NCBI GenBank assembly: GCA_029593915.1
Contig: CP046147.1
Span: 2,170,001-2,234,000 of the forward strand
From: Candidatus Lucifugimonas marina
Lineage (GTDB): Bacteria > Chloroflexota > Dehalococcoidia > Lucifugimonadales > Lucifugimonadaceae
Length of the DNA: 64,000 nucleotides
Direction: 5' to 3'
Positions within the stretch are counted from its first letter, which is position 1. Every line of letters starts with the position of its first letter. The position numbers and the translations under genes are program-made. A model generated the notes under the pieces. That model did no database searches, was not told where the DNA came from, and saw only the letters and a list, made by a program, of their open reading frames with translations. Below, piece after piece: positions 43,190 through 52,663 of the stretch.

Positions 43190-43294
43190 AAGGGTCTATC
43201 AATTCGTTCTCGTTGCGGTGCAAAATACGGTCGCGCCAGATTTTCGGCGCTAAACACCGCCATAAAAAACCAAGCCTGAACACGTGAAAACTAA

Positions 43295-44224
43295 ATGGGC
43301 GAACTAGCAGCAGTCGCCAACGCAATCGTCTGGGCGCTCACCGGGGTCGTCACGAAGGGCGTCGGCAAAAACGTTCGCCCAACCCACATCGTTGCAGCGC
43401 AGGTATGGATCGGACTCGCCTTCCTGCTAACCGTCGGCTTTGTCGTAGGCGAAATCGATGCACTGATAAACGTCGAGTTTAGGTCGGCAATGTTTCTCGC
43501 TGGCGGAGCGTTGATCAACACTGCGGGATCGCTGGTTTTCTGGCTCGCTCTTTCCCGCGGCACTGTCAGCACCGTCTACCCCACCACCCAATCGATATTC
43601 ATTTCGATTTCCGTTCTCGCTGGCTGGCTATTTTTAGACGACACACCCCAGGTTGGAGTGATTGGTGGAGCAGCACTGATCATCGGTGGTGTCATTCTCC
43701 TGAATTTGAAACCCGCTGTACCGGCAGACGATTCCAGCGATGATGAACATGAACAAGCGGCGACCGGTATCCGCAACGCATCACCCAAAAAATACCGTGG
43801 TGACTTCGTAGGAATCGGACTTGGTATTGCCACCTCTTTCCTGTGGGCTGGCGGTTTTCTATCGACCGTCATTGGTCTCGAAGACACCCCACCTGTGGCT
43901 GCAGCAACGATAAGAAATCTGGTGCCGGCGATTCTGTTTGTGAGTGTGGCGATTTTCTTTCCAGCTCACAGGGTCACCAGAGTTTTCAAAGGCAACGGAC
44001 GTCGACTAACGCTTGGTGCATTCATGTTCGCATTCAGCGCGCTAACGTTCGTCATTGCGCTCGACAACGCACCACCAAGTGTCGTCGTCGTTCTTGTAAA
44101 CACATCACCGATGTGGGCAGTGGTCTTCGCAACGATCGTGCTGCGAGAAAGGCTAGGTCGCTACGCTATCGCAGGTGCACTGCTTAGCATGGCAGGAATA
44201 TTCGTGACGTTGGCGTTCCGCTAA
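43295..44224 (+). CDS. EamA/DMT-family transporter
   Basis: 309 residues, about ten membrane helices in two repeated EamA halves (1-140 and 165-309) joined by a charged loop DDSSDDEHEQAATGIRNASPKKYRGD. SLVFWLALSRGTVSTVYPTTQS and the second-half SALTFVIALDNAPPSVVVVLVNTSP are the paired signature segments. Likely exports an amino acid or another small metabolite. The stop overlaps the convergent TIM-barrel gene by 4 bp. Confidence 0.88.
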   Translation: MGELAAVANAIVWALTGVVTKGVGKNVRPTHIVAAQVWIGLAFLLTVGFVVGEIDALINVEFRSAMFLAGGALINTAGSLVFWLALSRGTVSTVYPTTQSIFISISVLAGWLFLDDTPQVGVIGGAALIIGGVILLNLKPAVPADDSSDDEHEQAATGIRNASPKKYRGDFVGIGLGIATSFLWAGGFLSTVIGLEDTPPVAAATIRNLVPAILFVSVAIFFPAHRVTRVFKGNGRRLTLGAFMFAFSALTFVIALDNAPPSVVVVLVNTSPMWAVVFATIVLRERLGRYAIAGALLSMAGIFVTLAFR

Positions 44225-45060
44225 GCCCAGAGCTTCTGAAGCACATCACGACTTCGAATCACGGCTTCTTCTCGATCAGCCAGTCGACCAGAAGTTTCGA
44301 GTGCGACAACATGACCGCCACGCTTCACCAACTCGCCTGTCGAATTCCAGTCAATCACGCCTGTACCGATCTCCATGTGCTGATCGCGAACGTTCCCCGC
44401 ACCTTCAGGTCCGCGAGCATCATGAGCCTGAACGTGCTTAATACGATCCCCAAACGTTTCGATCCCAGCATCAATTCCGCCAGAACCCCAAGCATGACCG
44501 ACATCGAAAGTTATTCCCACGGCGTTGCTGTCGATTCGATCCACAGCCTCGGCGAGTTCTTGATGTGATCGAATAACCCAGCCCGGGTTGTAGTGCATAT
44601 TTTCGAGACCAATAATCACTCCAGCGTTTTCAGCCTCAATTGCTGCATCACTCACCCACTCTGTGAAAAATTCCATCGCAAGTGCACGGTCGTCGTCCGA
44701 TTCCTCACCTTGCTCTACACCCGGCACGTGGAGTCGCCCGGGATGGAGAACAATCACTTCGATACCAAGCTCACCCGAAACAAATACTTCTTGACCAAAT
44801 TCTTCGAGATCACGCTCTCGTGTTGCAGCTACGTGCGACCCAGGCAATGCAGATGGAGGGAAGTGATGCGTGTATCGAAGGCTATGTTCCTGCGACATTT
44901 CGAACGCCCACTTTAGATCGACAAGAGTCTGCTTCGACAGGTAAATCTCGGGAGCATTAAATTCGACTCCGTTGAAGCCGTTCTCTATCGCAAATTCAAC
45001 TGCATACCGCACCGATTCCTGATTATCGAGCGAAGAAGTAGCAACACTGATTTCAGTCAT
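44221..45060 (-). CDS. Sugar phosphate isomerase/epimerase-like TIM-barrel protein
   Basis: 279 residues of the xylose-isomerase/AP-endonuclease-2 superfamily. Metal ligands are seen in HPGRLHVPG, GLENMHYNPG, FDVGHAWGSG and HVQAHDARG...MEIGTGVIDW. Shares a strand with the aldo/keto reductase 10 nt upstream; the pair may act on the same sugar-derived substrate. No specific reaction can be assigned. Confidence 0.85.
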   Translation of the reverse strand: MTEISVATSSLDNQESVRYAVEFAIENGFNGVEFNAPEIYLSKQTLVDLKWAFEMSQEHSLRYTHHFPPSALPGSHVAATRERDLEEFGQEVFVSGELGIEVIVLHPGRLHVPGVEQGEESDDDRALAMEFFTEWVSDAAIEAENAGVIIGLENMHYNPGWVIRSHQELAEAVDRIDSNAVGITFDVGHAWGSGGIDAGIETFGDRIKHVQAHDARGPEGAGNVRDQHMEIGTGVIDWNSTGELVKRGGHVVALETSGRLADREEAVIRSRDVLQKLWA

Positions 45061-45069
45061 AGTTTTCTA

Positions 45070-45990
45070 CTACCCGGCTACCGAGTATGGGAGCCGGAAA
45101 TCACCGAGTATTTCAGCTAGCTCAGCCATGTCGTTTTCGGAAAGTTTCCACTCCGCAGCCTCAGCGTTGTAAACCGCTTGCTCAGGTGTCTTGGCACCGA
45201 CAATACAGCTCGTCACAACTGGATTCGCCAAACACCATGCAATAGCCAACTGGGGGCCTTCGCGACCGTGATCACCTGCCCATGCAAGCAGCTTTTCGAC
45301 GATCTTCATCGCTGGAATGAAAACGCTTTCATGGAACTCCGGCTTGCTGACCCGTTCATCGTCGCTCGGGAACACGTGCCCGGGTCGATATTTACCGCTC
45401 AACATTGCTTTTGCAAGCACCGAATGAGGTATCACCCCAGTGCCTAATTCTTCGCAGGCAGGCAGTACGTCGTCCTCGACTTGTCGAGTCAGCATGTTGT
45501 AACGCGGTTGCGAACTGTGAATCGTGCCATGTTTCGCCGTTTGCCTGTGGTGATCTCCAGAAAAGTTCGACACGCCGATGTACCGAATTTTTCCTTCATC
45601 CCGAAGTTTCTCAAGATTCGCCATTGTGTCTTCGATAGGAATTTCGAATTGAGGTCGGTGTAATTGATATAGATCGATACAGTCGGTGCCGAGCAATCTG
45701 AGGCTGTTCTCTATAGCCTCGGCCATGTGTTCCACCGACTGATCACCCGACAGTTTTGTGGCTAGAAATACCTGATCACGACGACCTTTCAGGGCCTTAC
45801 CAAGTACACCTTCACTGGTTCGATAGCCCTCAGCTGTATCGATGAAATTTGCACCTGCATCGATCGAGGCGTGAATCGTGGCAATGGCCTGCTTGTCGGG
45901 AATAACTCCCATCCCGCCACCAAGTGGCCAAGCTCCAAGACAAATCACCGATACATCTGGTCCGTTCGTTCCGAGTTGACGTGTGTCCAT
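45070..45990 (-). CDS. Aldo/keto reductase
   Basis: 306 residues. Catalytic tetrad: Asp in NFIDTAEGY with its Tyr, Lys in FLATKLSG and His in YQLHRPQFE; NADPH-binding end NPVVTSCIVGAKTPEQ. ATG at 45990 with AGGAG about 7 nt upstream. Followed within 10 nt by the TIM-barrel isomerase gene, suggesting a two-gene operon. Confidence 0.9.
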   Translation of the reverse strand: MDTRQLGTNGPDVSVICLGAWPLGGGMGVIPDKQAIATIHASIDAGANFIDTAEGYRTSEGVLGKALKGRRDQVFLATKLSGDQSVEHMAEAIENSLRLLGTDCIDLYQLHRPQFEIPIEDTMANLEKLRDEGKIRYIGVSNFSGDHHRQTAKHGTIHSSQPRYNMLTRQVEDDVLPACEELGTGVIPHSVLAKAMLSGKYRPGHVFPSDDERVSKPEFHESVFIPAMKIVEKLLAWAGDHGREGPQLAIAWCLANPVVTSCIVGAKTPEQAVYNAEAAEWKLSENDMAELAEILGDFRLPYSVAG

Positions 45991-46043
45991 TTATCTCCTG
46001 ACCGCGATAGGCAAACTGATGTCGTGGACGTTATACATGAAAG

Positions 46044-46829
46044 CTAATCGAGCATCTTCTCAAGCGCTTCGTTAAGAAGTCGATTAAAGCCTTCAGGATC
46101 TTCATTCATAACGAAGTGGCCGTTTGTGGGCAGGTACTGAAGTTCAATACCTGCGTCCCTCACAGCGCTTTCGTCCATAGGTCGGCCAGTAGCGTTGAAA
46201 GCGTACTTTGGAACATCTAACCCAGCTGCCAAATCGAACAAAGGAATATCGTCTGCCATGCCCTTCATTGCACCGATGGCGACTTCGGTAGCCGCAGAGA
46301 TCATGCCTTCTGTGATCGTTTTTCTCAACTCGTCAGGAGTCGTCTCGGCAAACATGTTTGACACGACCGAGGCGATAGCCGAGTCGTAGTCATTCACAAA
46401 CAATTGCCACTGTTCAAACTGTTTACCAGTGCTCGGATCGTCTCGCAGATATTTGAACGTGTCGGCACCAACAAACCCGACGACTCGATCTCCAAGTAGC
46501 CGACAGGCGTGAAGAATGACCATCCCGCCCATTGAATGACCGATCAAGACCGCTCGTTGCACGTTTTCTCGATCTAGCACGGCTTCGACATCTCGAGCGA
46601 ATGCTGGCATCGAGTACTCGGGACGACCAAGACTCGATTCACCGTGCCCTGCAAGATCGATAGCAATAACGCGATAACGATCGGTAAACGCCAACATTTG
46701 GGCGCGCCAATGGGTGCGATTACACGTCCAGCCGTGAACGAAAACTAAGGTGAGGGGAGCACTAGAAGGCCCATCAACCTCGTATTCAATCGTTATCTCA
46801 TCGAACTTGTTGGAAATTTGTCGATTCAT
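46044..46829 (-). CDS. Alpha/beta-fold hydrolase
   Basis: 261 residues from ATG 46829 (the open frame upstream belongs to another gene in a different frame). Oxyanion HGWTCNRTHW, nucleophile elbow LIGHSMGGMVI (Ser), and catalytic His in PTNGHFVMNEDPEGF. General esterase/lactonase/haloperoxidase-like. It starts 10 nt after the hypothetical gene upstream, probably co-transcribed. Confidence 0.88.
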   Translation of the reverse strand: MNRQISNKFDEITIEYEVDGPSSAPLTLVFVHGWTCNRTHWRAQMLAFTDRYRVIAIDLAGHGESSLGRPEYSMPAFARDVEAVLDRENVQRAVLIGHSMGGMVILHACRLLGDRVVGFVGADTFKYLRDDPSTGKQFEQWQLFVNDYDSAIASVVSNMFAETTPDELRKTITEGMISAATEVAIGAMKGMADDIPLFDLAAGLDVPKYAFNATGRPMDESAVRDAGIELQYLPTNGHFVMNEDPEGFNRLLNEALEKMLD

Positions 46830-46839
46830 TCCATTCCGT

Positions 46840-47241
46840 TCATCTAGCCGCCACCGCAGGCGAAAATCCACACTGCATATAGGGTGGTAGAGGAGGCCCT
46901 GCGACTTGATCACAAATTCGGGAGAGATCCCTTCGGATACCAATAGATACACCTGATTCACCAGCGGCTTCAGCCTGTACAAGCTCTGCGACAGGAGTCT
47001 GGAAAATACTGCTTTCATCCAATGACTTTTTTTGAAGCTCCAGAGCCCGGCTTTCCCTGAAGCCAATCGACTTCTCTCGCCACGTTTTTGTGTATCTATC
47101 GAGATCTCGGCACAGACTCACAGAGTCCCGAACTAGTGGCGGTCCATCCACACTCTCTGAACTCTCGTTGAACAGATACAAGGCAAACAGTACCGCCATC
47201 CCGAACAACAACGCTCTCCGGTGGACGTATATGAACAGCAA
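46840..47241 (-). CDS. Hypothetical membrane-anchored protein
   Basis: 133 residues, not recognised. One N-terminal membrane segment (RALLFGMAVLFALYLF), then a mostly helical extracytoplasmic part with three Cys (SLCRDLDRYTKTWREK, RICDQ, YMQCGF). The helical L-C-R-D-L...W-x-x-K-x-x-G-F-R-E pattern looks like real protein. Translation would end 10 nt before the hydrolase start. Confidence 0.55.
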   Translation of the reverse strand: MLFIYVHRRALLFGMAVLFALYLFNESSESVDGPPLVRDSVSLCRDLDRYTKTWREKSIGFRESRALELQKKSLDESSIFQTPVAELVQAEAAGESGVSIGIRRDLSRICDQVAGPPLPPYMQCGFSPAVAAR

Positions 47242-47370
47242 GCCAGCCCTCGTATCTGAATAATCAACTCAAATCGATACCGTCACGATTCGCCATCATA
47301 CCGTTTCACCAAATACGCGTAGTTCTCACGCATGAATTTGCCGCCGTGAGCGGCTATCAATTAAAGGGTT

Positions 47371-47592
47371 ATGAGCAGTGCAGAACAGCCGCATCCGATA
47401 GTTGTCCAACTGGAAGCAATCGAAGGCAGGCTCGGCAGAATCGAAAAAGCACTCGGCATAGAAGAAAAGCCGAAAACCTTCATCCGTAAGAGGACGATGG
47501 TACTGGTGTTCGTTGCACTCTTATTCGCATCAGGGCTCATGTACGTCGTTAACTACGTTCTGAATACGCTTTTTGAAGCCTTGCCGGTATAG
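47371..47592 (+). CDS. Small single-pass membrane protein
   Basis: 73 residues, unrecognised. A coiled-coil-like N-terminus (VVQLEAIEGRLGRIEKALG), a basic stretch FIRKRTM, then one helix VLVFVALLFASGLMYVVNYVL. ATG at 47371. Monocistronic. About 195 bp of gene-free sequence follows. Confidence 0.55.
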   Translation: MSSAEQPHPIVVQLEAIEGRLGRIEKALGIEEKPKTFIRKRTMVLVFVALLFASGLMYVVNYVLNTLFEALPV

Positions 47593-47787
47593 ACGTTCTC
47601 GTCACCCATTCGTCGTCCGAACGGTGCCCACAGGCATAGCGTGAACATGCTGTGTCGTTATATCCCGAACGATTCAACTGAATCGACTCCAGATTCACGC
47701 ATCCTCATCTAAGTACCCCCACCAATGCCGCTCGTGTGCGCGCATAGGAATATAGAAGTACTAGACAGGCATTGATGGAGTTTCAAG

Positions 47788-48861
47788 TTGAACCTCGACA
47801 ATCACATCCTTCGAGTGATCTCACTTAGGTCAGAATCTTCGCTGGACGAGTCGTTCGAGACCATTCTGCGAAATGCAGGCCACAAGGTCACTGTTCTCAC
47901 TTCGACAGAGCCAGCATTCGCTCTGGTCAGTTCGTCGTGGCCCGATGTTGTTCTTTTCGACCCCATCTCACAATTCGGAATGTCGGGATCTATTCAACGA
48001 CTCCGATCTTCCTTCGATGGAACAATCGTTGCAGCTGGTCACATACCCGATCCAACAATTGCTGCCATGTTGGAGGAACTGAGGATTACAAAATTCGCAG
48101 CTACTGCCAGCGAACTCCTCACAATTCTTAGAAATGTTCCAACCCGGAACGCCAACATAACCCTTGATCCTGCTGGATTGGTTTCTGATGATCCTGAAAA
48201 ACCAGTCACATCTCCAGAACCTCAGCTTGCCATCGACAGTGAAAGACAATTGGAGTTGGTTAACACCGAGTCCAATCCGCCGGAAGCTAAATCGCCCGAG
48301 CTTTCGAACGGCGTAAATCTAGTCGTCCGTGAATCTGAATCAGAAGCGGTCAAGCGGTCAGCCCGTTCTGTAAAACTTCCACCTCTTCCGAAGATCAAAA
48401 TCTCACTGCCAATGAAGCGATGGCACCGCACTGCTCTGGGCGCGGCGGTCGCAGCTGCTGTGATCGCTGCAGTGGCTATTCCATTCTTTGGTGAACAGCC
48501 AGTCAAGGAATCAACAGAAACTAACCAAATGGCAGCGAAGGCACTTCCAGTAGTTCCCGATCTTCTGACGAAACCGCTTGCCCTGCTGACTCTCGATGAA
48601 ATCTCAGGTGAACATCTTCCTCTTGAGATCGCAGGCATCAAGGATCGAGCAGTTATTGAAGAACCTGCTATCGCATTCTGGGGCGACACAGCTCCCGACG
48701 CATTCGTGACGGTAAACGGTGAACCAGCTGACGTTTCTGAATACGGTGCTTTCGTAGTGGACTTCCCCCTGGAAGATGGCGCTAATTTCATCGAAGTTCT
48801 GGCGAGTGACTTCCAGGGTCGAACAACCCGACAAGCATTCACCGTGGTGAGTCTGCAGTAA
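47788..48861 (+). CDS. Receiver-like / transmembrane / Ig-like fusion protein
   Basis: 357 residues. Residues 1-115 look like a degenerate response-regulator receiver domain (VTVLTSTEPAF...PDVVLFDP with an Asp in the phospho-site place, then ITKFAATASELLTIL). A polar linker leads to one membrane helix (ALGAAVAAAVIAAVAIPFF, about 212-232), and the outer C-terminus is an Ig/cadherin-like domain with FVTVNGEPADVSEYGAFVVDF and FIEVLASDFQGRTTRQAF, as in bacterial surface proteins. TTG start. Coupled to the next gene by TAATG. Confidence 0.7.
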   Translation: MNLDNHILRVISLRSESSLDESFETILRNAGHKVTVLTSTEPAFALVSSSWPDVVLFDPISQFGMSGSIQRLRSSFDGTIVAAGHIPDPTIAAMLEELRITKFAATASELLTILRNVPTRNANITLDPAGLVSDDPEKPVTSPEPQLAIDSERQLELVNTESNPPEAKSPELSNGVNLVVRESESEAVKRSARSVKLPPLPKIKISLPMKRWHRTALGAAVAAAVIAAVAIPFFGEQPVKESTETNQMAAKALPVVPDLLTKPLALLTLDEISGEHLPLEIAGIKDRAVIEEPAIAFWGDTAPDAFVTVNGEPADVSEYGAFVVDFPLEDGANFIEVLASDFQGRTTRQAFTVVSLQ

Positions 48862-50396
48862 TGATTAGATTCACCACTTGGTCGCACATCTTCGCCCGCT
48901 CGCTGGCAGTAGTTGTACTTGCTATCACCGCACTCGCTATCTTGGGAACCGACGATTCGACTGCTGAGGCTAGAGAAAGTCGCACTGCAGTGTTCGGAAC
49001 GGTGGTCGACGCGCCAGTAGATGGCAACTTAGAAGTGGTGACTCGTGATGGCATTCTTACTCTGATCATCACTGAAGACACGAGGATCGATAAAAAACGC
49101 GGGACGTTAAAACTCGACGAGGTCACTTCCGGAACTTCGGTTATCGGTTATTACTTCGAATCCGATGACACGTTGACTGCCGGCAAACTGACGTTCCGAG
49201 AACGAAACAAGAAATCGAATCATAAGCACTTGGTCGGGGTAGTAACAAAGAAGAATGGCGACTCGCTCACGGTCCGAACTACCGACGGTGATGAAGTCGA
49301 AATCGAATCTTCAAACGAGCCGACCGACGATGATACTGAGCAAGGCAGCCTGATTGTCACGATCGTCGAAACCGATGAAGAAACCGGCGACATCGACGCG
49401 GTTGCAGTTCGCACAGCCGAGCAAACTATTGCTCGACTAAACGATGCGATTGGTCACGAAATCACTCTTGCCCAAGAGAAGCTCCTCAAAGCACGCATGT
49501 CTGAAACGGCATCTATCCACCTGACACGCCTATACGAAACTCTTGACGAAATTCAGGCTGAAGCGCAGGAGAAGATCGAGGCTGCTTTCGCAGAATTCCA
49601 ATCGAGCTACACGTCGACACTCGAAGAAAATCTCATTTCACCTCCGCTGGTGTTGTTCACAGGAAAAGTTCTCACGAGAAACTCGGATCAGATCGTGATA
49701 GCCCAAAAAGGCAACGGCAAACGCTCGTACATCACCATTGGACCCGATGTAAAAGTTGAACTTCTCGATGGTGAAGAAGGACAGATAGGCGATGCACAAC
49801 CCGATGCTTGGGTCGAAATTTACGCCGTCCCACGAACGAAAACATCTAGCCCTATTGCCCAAATAATCAAAATAATTCCAACGCCTGCTCCACCCAACAA
49901 CAGTGGTGATGCCAGCAGCCCTGATGACGAGACGATTACGGGAACCATCGTTCTGGTCGATGACAGAAACTCTGGAACTCAGCAGATCATTGTGGTCGAC
50001 AATCCGGATGGCTCCGATGGTGCAGCGGCGGTCACACCGGAAACTTCTGTTACCGTCGATGACGATTTGGTGCCAGGTCAGGAAGTAGAAATCGTTCTTG
50101 GTGACGACGGATTCTCAGCCGATGAAGTGGTTGTGGTTTCATCACCTTCAGACGGCACTGAGCCGACCGCGACTCAGTCACCGCCAGTCGAGTACAAGTT
50201 GATTGGCAAAATCAGAGAACTGGTCAATTCCGGTATCGACAGTGGAGGAACTACTGGAGTCATTCTCGACGATGTATTCCTGAGTTTAGATTCCTTCTCC
50301 CCAGAAACCGATCCACTTGAAGTTGGTCAGGAAATGCAGTTCACCGTCGTTGTGGACGAGGACGGTCGATGGGTCATTGTTGGTATCGATCAATAG
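48861..50396 (+). CDS. Secreted multi-domain beta-barrel (DUF5666-like) protein
   Basis: 511 residues. N-terminal signal/anchor (SLAVVVLAITALAIL). At least four repeats of an OB-like module starting G-x-V and ending in T-x-V-x-V, e.g. VFGTVVDAPVDGNLEVVTRDG, LVGVVTKKNGDSLTVRTTDG, FTGKVLTRNSDQIVIAQ, ITGTIVLVDDRNSGTQQIIV, plus a helical insertion (about 185-240) with ARLNDAIGHEITLAQEKLLK that may form a coiled coil. Rich in Asp/Thr/Ser. Overlaps the upstream gene by one base. Envelope-associated; function unknown. Confidence 0.72.
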   Translation: MIRFTTWSHIFARSLAVVVLAITALAILGTDDSTAEARESRTAVFGTVVDAPVDGNLEVVTRDGILTLIITEDTRIDKKRGTLKLDEVTSGTSVIGYYFESDDTLTAGKLTFRERNKKSNHKHLVGVVTKKNGDSLTVRTTDGDEVEIESSNEPTDDDTEQGSLIVTIVETDEETGDIDAVAVRTAEQTIARLNDAIGHEITLAQEKLLKARMSETASIHLTRLYETLDEIQAEAQEKIEAAFAEFQSSYTSTLEENLISPPLVLFTGKVLTRNSDQIVIAQKGNGKRSYITIGPDVKVELLDGEEGQIGDAQPDAWVEIYAVPRTKTSSPIAQIIKIIPTPAPPNNSGDASSPDDETITGTIVLVDDRNSGTQQIIVVDNPDGSDGAAAVTPETSVTVDDDLVPGQEVEIVLGDDGFSADEVVVVSSPSDGTEPTATQSPPVEYKLIGKIRELVNSGIDSGGTTGVILDDVFLSLDSFSPETDPLEVGQEMQFTVVVDEDGRWVIVGIDQ

Positions 50397-50473
50397 CCAG
50401 GTTGATCGAGTTTTAAGCTTCTACATCACGAGTGTCTTCACGATGCCATCCTGCATGCTGTGATGTAGTGAGT

Positions 50474-50767
50474 ATGCTTACCGGCAAGATAATTATGGGG
50501 GCTAAACACATAGGCTATGCTGTCGTCACATGGATTATCAGTAGAAAGCCGTGGCATACGGTGCCCGATCTACAACCCGGTCAGAACGTAACGGTCAATC
50601 TCATCGGCCTGCATATTGCAGAAGTCGAATTTGGCGGCAGCACGACTGCCGATGGGGTCATCGAGGCGATCGACCCAGAGACTCGAGAGATTACCGTACG
50701 ACTAAATCTTTCGTTCAGCGGTCAACGATTCATCATCGTGTCGCCGGCCCGAGTGTCTCTCGTCTGA
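50474..50767 (+). CDS. Small hypothetical protein
   Basis: 97 residues from ATG 50474. Contains DGVIEAIDPETREITVRLNLSFSGQRFIIVSPARVS, a beta-rich module like those in the preceding secreted protein, so it could be a detached domain of that protein. No signal peptide. Weak ribosome binding site; low certainty. Confidence 0.45.
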   Translation: MLTGKIIMGAKHIGYAVVTWIISRKPWHTVPDLQPGQNVTVNLIGLHIAEVEFGGSTTADGVIEAIDPETREITVRLNLSFSGQRFIIVSPARVSLV

Positions 50768-50770
50768 AAC

Positions 50771-51151
50771 CTACGATAGTTCGCCAGTCTCGCTCATTAT
50801 CGCCAGTTGATTTCCATCAGGGTCTTTGAAAAAAGCCATCTTCAATTCGTAATCATCTGAAGCGTGGATTACGTGCGGAGAGTCCTGAAACTCAACTCCG
50901 GATTCAGAAAGATCTGAGTAGCTCTCATCGATATCGGCGACCTTGTAGTAGATCACCGAGCTCTCACCTGAAGGTTCACCTTCTCCAGCACTCAGCATCA
51001 AACGAATCCCGCCGTTGTCAAAAAACGCGATGTTCGGCGCATCAAAGATTTTGGTCATTCCCAGCGTATCGCCGTAAAAATTTGTTGATCGCTCGATATC
51101 GCTGACATGAAGGGCAACTTGCCCGATCTGTCCAAGCCCCGCTTTACTCAT
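50771..51151 (-). CDS. VOC-family (glyoxalase/dioxygenase-like) protein
   Basis: 126 residues. The single VOC domain opens QVALHVSDIERSTNFYGDTLGM and ends KMAFFKDPDGNQLAIMSE, the two halves of the beta-alpha-beta-beta-beta fold with metal-ligand positions His and Glu-like Gln. Specific reaction unknown. It is followed on the same strand by genes in the opposite order: DUF402 lies upstream. Confidence 0.88.
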   Translation of the reverse strand: MSKAGLGQIGQVALHVSDIERSTNFYGDTLGMTKIFDAPNIAFFDNGGIRLMLSAGEGEPSGESSVIYYKVADIDESYSDLSESGVEFQDSPHVIHASDDYELKMAFFKDPDGNQLAIMSETGELS

Positions 51152-51179
51152 ACCGAATCATCCCCTCTAGTTCTTCTGC

Positions 51180-51773
51180 TTACGGAAGTTCAGGGACACC
51201 CAAGTTTTCATCGGGTCGCCATTCAGACCAAGACTGGTTGAACGGCTCCAATCCAGACTCCAGCAGAGCTATCGCATCAAGCCCGGCTTGCCTAATTTCC
51301 GCGGCTAGCTCTGCAGAAAAATATCCAAGCTCGGTCAACTGTGCAAACTCGTCCTCGTCCTTCCAGTGCCAGGTAAGATCCGGCCGCACTACTACATCGA
51401 GTTCTAGATCACTTACTTCGAAGCCGGTTGTAGTCCTCTTTTGCGGAATCTCGATATTCACATACCAACACTGAAACTTTCGCTCTGGCATTTTCCACAT
51501 CGCCCAGATTGAATACATTTGGTTTGGGTAAGTGATGCTAACGAACTCGGTATCTCGCCATTTTTTAGGCGACATGTCGATTCCGATTTTAGGATTCAGC
51601 ACCCGATCAATCAGATTTGGACGACCCAGAATTGGAGTTCCTTCGGCTGTATACAAAACAGTCTGCTCTACTGAGTCCTCGACCACTCTTACCGGCGATT
51701 TGAAACAGGTATTACCCATGAGATCGACGCCAGTGAGCAGAACCACCTCACCAGTCTTGAAGTATTCCGTCAC
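51180..51773 (-). CDS. DUF402 (FomD-like) protein
   Basis: 197 residues. Family pattern: CWYVNIEIPQKRTTTGFEVSDLELDVVVRPDL followed by WHWKDEDEFAQLTELGYFS, i.e. the W-Y-V-N and D-x-E-L-D / W-K-D-E-D-E-F motifs of DUF402 (PF04167). FomD hydrolyses a nucleotidyl phosphonate and other members are nucleoside diphosphatases; the substrate here is unknown. GTG/ATG start region at 51773 lies 6 nt from the aldolase stop. Confidence 0.82.
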   Translation of the reverse strand: MTEYFKTGEVVLLTGVDLMGNTCFKSPVRVVEDSVEQTVLYTAEGTPILGRPNLIDRVLNPKIGIDMSPKKWRDTEFVSITYPNQMYSIWAMWKMPERKFQCWYVNIEIPQKRTTTGFEVSDLELDVVVRPDLTWHWKDEDEFAQLTELGYFSAELAAEIRQAGLDAIALLESGLEPFNQSWSEWRPDENLGVPELP

Positions 51774-51779
51774 TCGGGA

Positions 51780-52559
51780 TTAGCCCCTAATTTCCGACAA
51801 CGCTGATGCGTAACCTTCCATCAGCACGCTCACCTCAGTCGAGTAATTCACCAAAAGTACGCCAGCATCGCGCCATTGGCGAGCTTGCTCGGCTGAACTG
51901 ACCAACATGGCGCAAGTCTTGCCATATTTGTTGGAAGCTTCAACTATCTGCGTTCGCTTCTCGTCCAGCACGCTGTTCATTTCGGTAGTACCGAACACAC
52001 CCAAATCTTGCGCAAGATCTTGAGGACCGAGTGTTAGCGCATCAATGCCGTCCATCGAAGCGATCTCGTCGATATGCTCGAATGCCTGAGCCGACTCGAA
52101 CATCACGGTGATAAACACCTGATCGTTAGCAAATTTCAGTCGATCCATCACGGGCATCGAAAGATCGAAATCATTGCCCGGCGTAGCTCCGGCCATTCCA
52201 CGCGAACCGCGTGGAGTGTAACGAGAAGCAGCAACGATTTCCGCTGCATGCTCCGGGGTGTCGACCTGCGGACAGTGGATGTTGTAGATTCCGATATCAA
52301 GAAGGCGTGTTATCCACTCACGATTTGCCTCAGGCGGTCTAACCATCACCGGCATATCGAGCGCCCTGCCCATCGCAGCAAAATTGGCTACTGTTTCGAT
52401 TGACGGTGACGAGTGCTCCATATCCAGACGAATGAAGTCGAGCCCTGCTTGTTTGAACATCGTCAACGACGCCGGATTACGGGTCATGTTGACCCATGTG
52501 CCGATCTGCAATTCGCCTCGCTCGACGCCCGCCTTCAGTGGATTCGCTTTCAACTTCAC
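51780..52559 (-). CDS. HpcH/HpaI family aldolase
   Basis: 259 residues. Class II pyruvate aldolase/citrate-lyase TIM-barrel: IGTWVNMTRNPASLTMFKQAGLDFIRLDMEH, metal-binding Glu in VMFESAQAFEHIDEIASMDGIDALTLGPQDLAQDLG, and Arg of MVRPPEANREW. Cleaves 4-hydroxy-2-oxoacids to pyruvate and an aldehyde. Probable operon with the split transketolase upstream (104-nt gap). Confidence 0.9.
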   Translation of the reverse strand: MKLKANPLKAGVERGELQIGTWVNMTRNPASLTMFKQAGLDFIRLDMEHSSPSIETVANFAAMGRALDMPVMVRPPEANREWITRLLDIGIYNIHCPQVDTPEHAAEIVAASRYTPRGSRGMAGATPGNDFDLSMPVMDRLKFANDQVFITVMFESAQAFEHIDEIASMDGIDALTLGPQDLAQDLGVFGTTEMNSVLDEKRTQIVEASNKYGKTCAMLVSSAEQARQWRDAGVLLVNYSTEVSVLMEGYASALSEIRG

Positions 52560-52663
52560 TCGCCTTTCAGTGATTCACCAATCGCAATTTACGGGCGCGA
52601 GTGTAGAGCATCCGTGGCTACCTCAACCCAAACAGCTGAGGCAACCAGTAAGAATCAGGCTAT

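Noticed and set aside
48222..48887. 221-codon open frame on the - strand
   Set aside because: Shadow of the receiver/Ig fusion gene; Ser/Arg-rich without any family pattern.
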